Assembly (NCBI GenBank): GCA_021521415.1
Contig: JAIQDT010005477.1
Location: 124,001 to 188,000, forward strand
Direction of reading: 5' to 3'
DNA length: 64,000 nucleotides
DNA from: Bidens hawaiensis
Lineage: Eukaryota > Streptophyta > Magnoliopsida > Asterales > Asteraceae
In this document: in pieces, positions 55,382-64,000 of the stretch
Position numbering within the stretch: position 1 is the stretch's first letter
How the letters are laid out: each line of letters starts with the position of its first letter
The notes under the pieces: model-generated
Databases searched by the model: none
What the model saw: the letters and a program-made list of their open reading frames with translations, nothing else
Told to the model about the DNA's origin: nothing
Translations under genes and position numbers: made by a program

Positions 55382-58300
55382 ATGACAAGGGTCGGGCGTG
55401 ATTTTAGCTACACAATGCAAAGTTTGGCGGTCCCACCCGTATCTGTAGATGTGGTGTTTTCCTCTGCTCGGTTTCCCAACTACATAAATGATCAAATTGC
55501 AAGCCTAAACGAAGATGGGAAATTAGGTTCTGTGAAGGAAGTTATAGCCAGAGAGACTGCACAGTTGTTAGAACAACAAAAACGCTTATCGGTTCGTGAT
55601 CTTGCTAGCAAATTTGAAAGGGGTCTTGCTGCTGCTGCTAAATTATCTGACGAAGTTTGGTTTTCTGATGTTAAAACCTTAAAATGGATTATTTTTCGCT
55701 TATTAAAGATTTATTTAATAAGGAGCAGGCTAAACTTAGGGATGTGGCGTGTTTAGAGAAACATGTTCTTTTAAAGAAGCTTAGAGACGCGCTCGAATCG
55801 CTTAGAGGGCGTGTAGTTGGTAAAAATAAGGATGATGTGGAGGTGGCTATTTCCATGGTTAGTTTCTAATTGTTTTTTTTTAATCTATTTATTTGGTAAG
55901 TTTCAAGTTTTATAAATTAATTAATTTACATCTGTGTCATTATAGGTTGAAGCTTTAGCGGTTCAGTTGACTCAGAGGGAGGGAGAGTTGATACAAGAAA
56001 AGGCTGAGGTTAAAAAACTTGCAAGTTTTCTGCAGCAGGTTTGTGAAGATATTATGAAGCGGTTTACTTTTTGTTGGTTCCTTATTTCACTTGAATACCT
56101 TCTAGGTATGATAATTACATAATGAATGTGATACAATATCAAGCAACTATATACGGAATGTACAAAGTGTAGGTCATTCCTATTGATTCTTACTTGCTCC
56201 AGATAATTTTTTCCGTTTAAGACCTGCAAGACTGACTTTTTTAAAAACCATAAACGGGTTTTAGCTAATATTTTTCTTCTCACTTATGTTATGTTTGTTC
56301 ATTTGTATGTTTTTGGTTTAATTTTTTACTTGACTGATGCAGGCTTCAGAAGATGCTAAAAAGCTTGTGGATGAAGAAAGAGCTTTTGCGCGGACTGAAA
56401 TTGAAAATGCCAGAGCTGCAGTTCAGAGAGTGGAAGAGGCTCTTCAGGAGCGAGAACGAACGTCCCAAGCTTCCGGAACCCAGGTTTATTATTATTATTA
56501 TTATTTTTATTTTAACACTATTTAGCATATGCTCATGACAATCGCAAAATTTAAGTGTAACCAAGGCTGGATTTAAATATGGTTCTTTCCAAAAGTCTTG
56601 GGAAAGCAGGTTTTACATAAATACAATCTATCTAAATTAACTATCCTGTTTTGCTTTTTTATATTGGATCTTTTTGAGTTTAAAGAGTTGGACTTTTTAA
56701 CCTTTTGGTAGCTTTTACTTGGTTAACAGTTTTTCCTATGCACTCATCAAAGTTTATGTGATATTTTGTTTAACCAGTTTTTTCTATGCACGCATCAAAG
56801 TTTTTGTGATGTATGTTAGATTAGATTTAATGCATTATGCTTTATTTTATGGGGACTCAATGTAACCGTCTTTATATTTAGGATATGGAAGCACTAATGA
56901 AGGAGGTTCAAGAAGCCAGGCGGATCAAAATGCTGCATCAGCCTAGCAAGGTAGGCTCATGAGTCAATCTTCAAACATGTTGTGAGAGTTTAATGTTGAT
57001 AAAAGATTAGAAGGTACATATATATGTGTTGATAATTGATATGGTTAAAAATGCTATTTATGAAGGTTATGGATATGGAACATGAGCTTCAAGCATTAAG
57101 AATTCAATTGGCTGAGAAGTCCAAGCGTTCAATTGAGCTTCAAAAAGAGGTGCTTTCTATTATAAATTTATTTTTAGTATTTTTAATCTCTCTGTTCTCT
57201 GTGCTAATGATTGCTAAATAAATATATTCAAATGCAAAGTCAAATTTGGCCTTTGGTAGTAGGTTTGCTAAACAAATACAATGAAAAAAAAGTCAAATTT
57301 GGCTTTTGGGAGCAGGTAGCAATATTTGCTAATAATTGATCTTCTCTTTTCTTTGTTCAATGTGTTTTGCTACAATAACCTATTAGCCTTACAAGGGTTA
57401 ATATGTCAGCATTTCTGCATTTGTGGTAGCCACATATGCATCCATGTCAGATTTATTAAAGCAGATATCTTCTAGAAATATGTTTTTTTGTGAATCTTGC
57501 TTTTTGTAAAATGTAAATACATCACCCACTTGTTTATGACAGAAGTCGTTTGTTTTGTATTAAAACCACTAGTGTTTATAAAAATTCATGCGTATAAAAC
57601 ATTCATATTTTACTCTAAACATTCTTTTTAAAATTTCGTTGTTTATTTAACACATTACTCTTTTTGTATAAAGTGGTATTCCTTTCTAAAAACTGTTTGC
57701 TTATAAAAGATTTCAAAACTCAAATACATACATTTTTATCTTCTATATTTAAGTAACTGTGTTTCTCACACTTACTAGTATCTCTATCAATTATCATATA
57801 TGTTCTTGAATATACGAATATGTGCTCTTGGTGTATCGTCAAGATCTTCATACGTTCTTAATGTCATAAATTAGTCATTAATCAATGCAAGAGGCAATTA
57901 ACATTTACAAATACTTACTAATGTGCAAAGAGGTTATTCTCGATTAAAACATGTGCAGAAGAGAAATGTTGCATTTATTTTGTAACTTGGAATCAAGAAA
58001 TAGTTAGTTAAATTGATTTTTAATTACATTGTTTTCTGTAATCTCAGTTGGCAATAAGTAGAAGAGGAGATGAAAGTGCATCGTACTTGTTTGAAATAAA
58101 TGGCACAACTGCTTTAGGATCCTATTTGCTGATTCAACCGTGTTCTGAACGAGCCCCGGAACTTTCCAGATGTTCAATTCAGTGGTATCGTATGACACCC
58201 AAAGGTGGAAACAGGGACATTATTTCAGGTATTTTGGTTATTATATAATTTCCGTCTTTTAAACCTAACCATACATGTTAGGCGAGTTATCAAATGATTC

Positions 58301-61300
58301 CCGTATCTATGTTTTTTAAACTTTTATTCTTACAAAATATGTTGCAAGATCCGAAAGCTCTTATAATTTATCAGCTGCATAAAGCCATAAACCTTGTATA
58401 GTTTCCAACAAAGGAATATAGCCATATAATTAATCTAACAAATAAAATCATCCCTAAGTAAAGTACCATGGTTTTTGTTTCTCACTTTATCTTCTAAGAT
58501 GCTTAGCTAGAACTATGAGGAATAATAAGTGGAGCATATAATGGTTATTATACCTGTTCGATATAAAGGCCTTATTCACACTATGCTTCAGTTTTGTAAA
58601 AATTGCCAGGCGCTAGTCGGGTAGCGGACTACCGACTAGCGACTGACCGGTATTAATCAGATTGTATGTTTTGTAAGGAAATTTTCAAATTTGAAATAAA
58701 ATGCATATATACACATCGATATGAATATAATACTTCAAAGGTCTCTCATTGTATAGTTTAAACATAAACATAACAAATTTAGTACTTAAATGGACTGACG
58801 GCTAGGTTAAATTAATACTTCAAAGTTCACATAAACATAAACAGTTAACATAAAACATAACAAATTAAGTTAGTTAAATAGATTGACGGCTAGGTTAAGT
58901 TAAGTAATTAAACAAATTGAAGAAAAAGAATGCCAAAGTCAAATGATAAAGTTAATAAGTTAAAGCCTATATCTAATATATTGGAAGAAAAGATAAAAGT
59001 CTGAGAAAGTGTTGGTTTCATTTAACTTTTAAATGTAAGAGCATTCTCATATTAGCTATATCTATATAATATAAGTAAAAAACACATTTTTCCTTAAACT
59101 TTGTTTATTTTTCAAAAGCTTCACACATCCGTGTCTCTATCTCTATCTTACTCACAAACATTTGTTTTATTGTTTTTTCTTGGTTTATACACTCACAAAA
59201 TTATATAGATTGATGAATAATAACCCTCTAAATATAGAGGGTCACTATTGCTTTTATGAAATTTTTCTTTATGATAGAGATTCCAATGAAGGGAGGTTTT
59301 AGGTGTTTTCTATATTCTATACTCTATATTATAGAAAAAGTATAAGGTTAGGGGCTCCAATGTGAGTGCTTTTTAAGTAAAGTACACTAAATTGCACACG
59401 TTCTGATACACGCTTTCTACTCTACCATTTCCAATGCTTGGCCATAGTTTCTCACACCAATTCAGTAATCTCTTTTTACTTTATTATATCATTTTAACGT
59501 TGCTTTTCATCTCTCTCAACGTCGTCTTCTCTGCTGGACTCAGGGCTGGCTCCGAGAATCGAAAAAAAAAAATGGGCCGAAGGCGAAAAATATTTTGGGC
59601 CTTAAGTAAAAATAGTATTTTGTTGGGTTTAAACAATTTAATATTTGGGCCTTAAGTAAAAATAGTATTTTGTTGGGTTTAAACAATTTAATATTTAAAT
59701 TGGCTTCCTTGGTTATGATTTGGGTTATTTAAAAAACTAATGTATAAAAAAGGCTTTAAAAATGTCTCAAATGAGACTAGAACCCACAACCTTTTGGTTG
59801 AAAGTCACACTCCTTTACCACTAGACCAAGTTAGTTGTTATGCAATTGAGTTTAAACATTAAGTATACATGTAGTTTTTCATAAAAATACATATAATTTT
59901 TTTAAAAAAAAAATTTCGGGCCTAACGGGTAGCCGGGCCTATGGCCGTCGACCACCCTGCCATAGGCCATGGCCGGCCCTGGCTGGACTCCGGCCACCCC
60001 ATAGCCACCGTGTTTTCTCTTCGATTTGCACCAATTTGGACCGCCTTCGACCACTTACTGATTTTTTGGTCCGATTAGATGAAATCACGTCGGTAGAGTA
60101 CTGATTAGCTATTAATCCCCATTTTTTACAACACTGCTATGCTTATTATGATTATTTGTACACCATTCTTATTATGATTATTTGTACACTATGCTTATTA
60201 TGATCATATTTGTACACTACGTTTATTATGATTATATTTGTACTAGATATCTTGCTACTGAATCTTTTTATATACTTTTGTGGATGTTTAGATATTCACT
60301 ACTTTTTGATGGAAGTTTACATTTATAGTGTTAATTCTGCACTTATAAATTATATGCCAAACAGAACCAAAAACCGAAAGTTAGTGCATGGGTCAGTGTT
60401 GGGCTCAAACCGAACCAAAAATCAAAAGTTCAGTTTTTAGGTTTTTGAAAAAAACGTTTGGTTTCAGTTTTTTTGGTTTTTACGATGGGTTGTGCTCGGT
60501 TTAGTTTTTTTTTTCGGTTTTGCCACTTGGGCTTTATGTTTTTGGGCTGAAAAAAGGCCCAAAAATGATTTTGGCCTATTTTTTTTTATTAATTAATGAT
60601 TAATTGATTAGTACACGCACGGGCCTAAAAAGACTGGGCTATATCTTTTATTGTGGTACCCGTTTGTTTTTTTACGGGTTCTGTTCGGTTTTTCTGAGGA
60701 TGAGTACATCCAAACAGAAACACCAGATAAGTTTTTTAGAAAACATAAACCAAACCGATGGTTTTGGGTTGGGTTGGATTAGGTCGGTTAGATTATGCCA
60801 ATTATTTTAGTTACGAATCAGTTATGTGAAATTGTTTGAATTATTAGTTGAAACTGTTTTTCTTTTTCCAGTTCTGCTATTATAATATCAAATCCGATTT
60901 TGGATTTTTGTAGGGGCCACCAAATCTATATATGCTCCCGAGCCCTCTGATGTTGGCCGGATTCTGCAAGCCGATGTGGTTTCGGATGGTCAGAGTATTA
61001 CACTCACAACATCCGATCCAATTGATCCAGGTTATTTATCGTTTTTCTAGTGTTTGGATATATTGGGAAATAAATTAAATAATAATGACAAACCCTTTGT
61101 TTCTATAAACAGCTGCAGGATTAGGAAACTATGTGGAAGCATTGGTGCGCCGACATGACACAGAATTTAATGTATGTCCCTTGTGCTTCTGCAATTTTTG
61201 TTTCTGCTTATGTTGAGTTCTATAAGAAGCAATGATGTGATGTTTATATAATACTGCAGGTTGTTATAATCCAAATGAACGGGGAAGACCATCCTTCAGA

Positions 61301-62241
61301 GTCAATTCATGTACTTCATGTAGGGAAAATGAGGATGAAACTTTGTAAAGGAAAAACAACAGTGGCTAAAGAATATTATTCGTCTTCAATGCAGGTAACC
61401 TTACATGCTAGTTCGTTTTTCATCATATTAAAATTTTTTAATGTGGCAAGTGATATATCTCTTCCCTTACTGCATATTTATCCCACCCAAAACTAAAACT
61501 GCTTATATTCCCTCCCCTATTGAATTTCACATAATGACCAAACTACCCTTTCAAAATTAGAATTTTGGCATTTGTTTTTCATTTTGATGATTGTTACTCA
61601 TATTTTTCTATTGTTACTTAAAAAGCTTGTGATAGAAAAAAAGAGAATGAAAAAACACAGAAAAGATTAAAAAAATAACTCATTAGCGAAACATTAAAAA
61701 ACAGAAAAAAATTCTCAAAAAAAGGCAAGAAAATCTTGTTAAAAATGGGTAAAATATGAAACTTTCAGATGTTATATGGCTTTAGTCACTGGTAAAAATA
61801 AGGTTAAGATAGTCATTATTGTAATTGCTATTACTATTACTATTACTTATTACCTATTACCATTACCATTACTATTATTTGATAAAACAAATCAAAATTG
61901 GTAACTTTGATGCTTTTTAATGAAGTTTCCTTAATAAAATAGTTGGATTTTTTGTATATGTCATAAAAACTTACAGCTTTGTGGAGTAAGGGGTGGTGGA
62001 GATGCTGCAGCTCAAGCATCATTCTGGCAGCCTAAAACCGGACTGTCGTTTGTGTTGGGATTTGAATCAGAAAGAGAAAGAAATGCTGCTATTATGCTCG
62101 CACGTAGATTCGCCTTTGATTGTAATGTAAGCCTGCGAATTGACAGTTATACCCTTGTGAAAGTGGTCTTTGAAATGTTAACGTTTACATCTGCAGATAA
62201 TGCTTGGTGGCCCGGACGATAGAGCAGCCCAGAAACATTAA
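55382..62241 (+). CDS. SCAB1: Stomatal closure-related actin-binding protein (SCAB family)
   Basis: Twelve coding exons: 55382-55654, 55729-55857, 55946-56038, 56343-56483, 56882-56950, 57066-57149, 58048-58228, 60914-61030, 61113-61171, 61260-61394, 61977-62126, 62197-62241. All introns are GT-AG, the frame stays open throughout, and the product is 491 residues (Arabidopsis SCAB1 has about 496). The family is plant-specific: it binds, bundles and stabilises F-actin and slows its turnover in guard cells during stomatal movement. Seen here: the family start MTRVGRDF; RETAQLLEQQKRLSVRDLAS then KFERGLAAAAKLSDE; helical coiled-coil rich in LEKHVLLKKLRDALESLRG, EERAFARTEIENARAAVQRV and MEHELQALRIQLAEKSK (about residues 60-275); then the C-terminal half known as a fused Ig-PH module (FEINGTTALGSYL, QWYRMTPKGG, ALVRRHDTEFNVVI, LHVGKMRMKLCKGK, FESERERNAAIMLARRF). 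The start codon is the only one that preserves the conserved N-terminus. No lesion was found, so I read it as functional. It could equally be a paralogue (SCAB2/3), and the symbol marks family identity. Confidence 0.95.
59036..59372. mobile_element. MITE in SCAB intron 7
   Basis: The left end AAGAGCATTCTCATATTAGC and the reverse complement of the right end (AAAAAGCACTCACATTGGAG) match imperfectly over about 18 bp. The flanks TTTTAAATG and TTTTAAGTA could be a decayed 9-bp TSD. The interior is AT-rich and non-coding. The superfamily is not certain. Confidence 0.5.
59541..59981. mobile_element. Non-autonomous hAT element in SCAB intron 7
   Basis: Terminal inverted repeats CAGGGCTGGC and GCCGGCCCTG and an exact 8-bp TSD (GCTGGACT at 59533-59540 and 59982-59989) define it as hAT. 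It is 441 bp with no transposase. A 52-bp segment (TATTTTGGGCCTTAAGTAAA onward) is tandemly duplicated at 59590-59695. A tRNA-derived stretch lies at about 59765-59832 (separate entry). Confidence 0.93.
59765..59832 (-). repeat. tRNA-derived segment (SINE head-like) inside hAT element
   Basis: On the minus strand TTGGTCTAGTGGTAAAGGAG and GGTTGTGGGTTCTAGTCTC match Pol III A and B boxes at the usual spacing, as in tRNA-derived SINE heads. It cannot fold as a complete tRNA with a CCA-ready acceptor stem, so it is not called a tRNA gene. Confidence 0.6.
60121..60242. repeat. Tandem repeats of about 31 bp in SCAB intron 7
   Basis: Four diverged units contain TATGCTTATTATGATTAT and TTTGTACAC. Each unit differs by small indels. 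Confidence 0.8.
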
Positions 62242-62590
62242 TCTCTGAGATGCGTTGCTTACGTTTTTTATAAGTTTAAGCCAATCAACGTTCTAAGGTG
62301 TTAATGGGCGTGTAAGTTTGTATTTGTTAGCAAAACTTCATTGCTGCTCGTGAAACTCTGATTTTCTATCTTTTTAGGCATGCTTATTAGTGTTATTCTT
62401 TTTGGCTTACTCATTCTGACAACCTATTGTAGTTGAATATCAAGTGTTGCATGTGCAACATTTTCCTTAAGTTATGCATCTACTACTAAATACATTGGTT
62501 TGTGATATTTATCAAAAAAATGTATTAAGTTTGTGGATTCTGATCATATTTATGTAGAGTAAGCCGGTGTTAACCGCCTGTTTGCGGGCG
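62242..62590 (+). other. 3' untranslated/flanking region of the SCAB gene
   Basis: 350 T-rich bases after the stop TAA. No AATAAA is obvious; plant poly(A) signals are loose (ACTAAATAC near 62480 is possible). The 3' end cannot be fixed. Confidence 0.45.
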
Positions 62591-62739
62591 CGCATATAAT
62601 GTATATATGTGTGAACCCTCGGGTGGGCAAAATTGAAATTGCACTAATTTTGACGTTATTTTACAAATCTCGTGAAAATAACGTTAAAATTGACGAAAGG
62701 TCAATCAGGCATCATGTGGTGGCGTTGATAGCCGAAAGA

Positions 62740-62965
62740 CAAGGGTATATGCACCAATCGACCGGTGTGCCGATGGTTGAGGGTTATGTGCCTTATGTCA
62801 AAGGCTTGATGCAAAACTACTATCGTGCCGGGGGTCTCATCAGAAGCAGCCTCTCTATTCCTAGAGGGTAAAGGTAAAGCTGTCTACATCTTACCCTCCT
62901 TAGACCCTACCATACTTTTGCTATTGGTAGGATATACTAAGTACGATAATGATGAGTAAGCGGGT
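62740..62965 (+). mobile_element. Au-like SINE (3' part)
   Basis: The block ACTATCGTGCCGGGGGTCTC, AGCAGCCTCTCTATTCCTAG, then CTACATCTTACCCTCCTTAG and ACCCTACC...GCTATTGGTAGGAT matches the 3' half of the Au SINE family widespread in angiosperms. The left limit is a guess, because the tRNA-related head is not recognisable. The usual TTG tail is replaced by ATGATGA-like sequence. The frame read through it at 62599-62871 is not considered a gene. Confidence 0.65.
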
Positions 62966-63200
62966 ATTAGACCAATAGTTACATTAGTTATGGTTAATCG
63001 TGCAATATGTGGTTCGTATAAATATATAGAGTAAGCGGGTATCACATTCATCTGAAACTCATTACCACGGGGTGGCCGCCCCACCCACACGCCACCCTGC
63101 TGCTGCCGCCCCACCCACAACCCTTTACAGCTTTGTTTACATGCTTTCAATAACAACAAACTTTTACAAGCTTTCAATAAAATCAAATCCAGGTCCACAA
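62966..63200. other. Intergenic
   Basis: A Pro/His-coding C-rich patch (about 63070-63120) with CCGCCCCACCCAC repeats lies here. No gene is supported. Confidence 0.4.
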
Positions 63201-63211
63201 TACCATCACAA

Positions 63212-63284
63212 TCACAACAAAAACCACCAACATATCACCACAACAAAAACCACCAACATATCACCACAACAAAAACCACACTAC
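63212..63284. repeat. 26-bp minisatellite
   Basis: Two full and one partial copies of AACAAAAACCACCAACATAT plus CACCAC. Confidence 0.9.
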
Positions 63285-63604
63285 CCCAGCCGACACCTTT
63301 ACAACAACCACCGGCAACCACAACCGATGTTCACTTTCACAATACTCCAACCATGCATGCACCGAGTAGCTGTTGATGCCACCACACACAACCATCAACC
63401 CCGCCGCTGTTACGTAATAATTATTATTGTTATTTAGACAACTAAGTTAAAGGAGGAGTATGTTTATTTATGATATTACGGTGGGTGCTTGATGTAATTT
63501 CTTTGGTTATATATGAAGTTTTTACGTATGGAATGAATATGAAAGAATATTTGATTCAATCTTCTTCCATCTTTTAGTTTTCTTTTTCTCCAAGGGTTCT
63601 AACT

Positions 63605-63931
63605 AGGGGTGGCAAATGGGTTGGGTTGGGTCGAAACGAGTCATGGGTTGGAACGTGTTAGAGTCGGAATGGGTCAATTAAAAAAGGATTGTTTTGGTTT
63701 GGGTTGGAACGGGTTAGGATCAACAGGTTCGGGTTGGAACGGGTACGGGTTGGAATGGGTCAAAACAAGTTTCGGGTCGGGTTTTTTTTTTGGAACGAGT
63801 TTCACATATTTTGTTTTCGATTTATATTTTGAGTTATAATTTTTTTATGAATTTTTTAGGTGTTTTTATTAAGATAAAAAACCCCTAAAAAATTAGAAAA
63901 TCATAACTCAAAATATAAATCGAAAACAAAT
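63605..63931. mobile_element. Foldback / hAT-MITE-like sequence
   Basis: It starts AGGGGTGGCAAATGGGTTGG, a head common in plant hAT-type MITEs, followed by GGGTTGGAACGGGT repeats. At 63810-63931 lies a near-perfect inverted repeat: left arm TTGTTTTCGATTTATATTTT..., right arm the complement at 63878-63931, loop of about 10 bases, arms of about 55 bases. The right end of the element may lie beyond the window. Confidence 0.55.
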
Positions 63932-64000
63932 GTAAACAAACAAAATGTTTCTTATGTTGTCCTCGTTCAAAGAAGGAAAAAATCCCCTATTCGAAACCTG

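Larger units (their letters stand above)
58229..60913 (+). other. Intron 7 of the SCAB gene, expanded by transposons
   Basis: A 2685-nt intron, three times the next longest coding-region intron. It contains a duplicated block (about 58750-58900, GACGGCTAGGTTAA at two sites), a MITE (about 59036-59372), a hAT element (59541-59981), a tandem array (60121-60242) and an AACCGAACCAAAAA-rich repeat (60360-60780). The splice sites (CAG|GTATTTTGG and TTTTTGTAG|GGG) remain good and the join keeps the phase (1 + 2). Confidence 0.9.

Noticed and set aside
59765..59832. Possible tRNA gene
   Set aside because: A and B boxes are present, but no complete acceptor stem is seen and the segment is inside a hAT element; it is a tRNA-derived relic.
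62599..62871. 90-codon frame after the SCAB gene
   Set aside because: Its second half is the Au-like SINE and its first half has no recognisable domain, so a gene cannot be supported.

Overview
This is a eukaryotic plant nuclear window of low GC content. It holds one intact multi-exon gene at the right (about 54.1-62.2 kb). About 50 kb of nested retrotransposons lie to its left. The gene is a SCAB-type, stomatal-closure-related actin-binding protein, a family known only from plants. Several repeat types (a copia element with an extra 3' reading frame, an Au-like SINE tail and the chromovirus LTR styles) look like those I associate with Asteraceae. That taxonomic guess is inference, not proof.

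Layout. 1-3176: remains of a Tat/Athila-like Ty3/gypsy element (3' internal tail, PPT, one LTR, tRNA-Asp-type PBS, broken gag). 3177-~5330: a plus-strand chromovirus LTR. ~5331-5522 and 43039-48686: one minus-strand Ty3/gypsy element (E6), split by a much larger insertion. That insertion is E1, a plus-strand chromovirus at 5523-43038 with TSD ACCAG. E1 is itself riddled with later insertions. Its 5' LTR holds E2 (6987-24808, TSD GCATC), a gypsy derivative without coding genes. The 3' LTR of E2 holds E3 (12490-24798, TSD GGGTG), a minus-strand Sirevirus-like copia element with gag, protease, integrase, RT/RNase H and a long third frame. The E1 internal region holds a truncated gypsy piece (27.76-29.81 kb) and a minus-strand LTR of the E2 family (30775-~32590). 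The E1 3' LTR holds two solo LTRs (33958-37015 and 37738-39660) and E4 (40258-42832), a short non-autonomous copia-type element whose two LTRs look identical. At four levels (E3 in E2 in E1 in E6), with TSDs for the three inner insertions, the order of events can be read directly.

48.7-54.1 kb: a Cassandra-type LTR with a 5S rRNA-derived segment, the 5' LTR, PBS and gag start of another minus-strand element (E7), a Helitron-like unit, a hAT-type MITE, a (TA)n tract and a PIF/Harbinger-derived fragment next to the gene promoter. 54.1-62.2 kb: the SCAB gene, with a 5'UTR intron and 12 coding exons giving 491 residues with consistent GT-AG junctions. Its 2.7-kb intron 7 (58229-60913) contains a clean hAT insertion with an 8-bp TSD. 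62.2-64.0 kb: 3' flank with an Au-like SINE tail, a 26-bp minisatellite and a foldback sequence.

The most interesting signal is in the copia elements. E3 carries a roughly 940-codon third frame of unknown function. It also carries more than 30 copies of the octamer GCGAAGTT or its complement, often as palindromes, in its LTRs, its 5' leader and the spacer before the third frame. E4 has the same arrangement with an unrelated palindrome (TTCGATCGAA), in its LTRs next to the TATA box and in its leader. These look like dedicated cis-acting site arrays whose trans-acting partner is not known.
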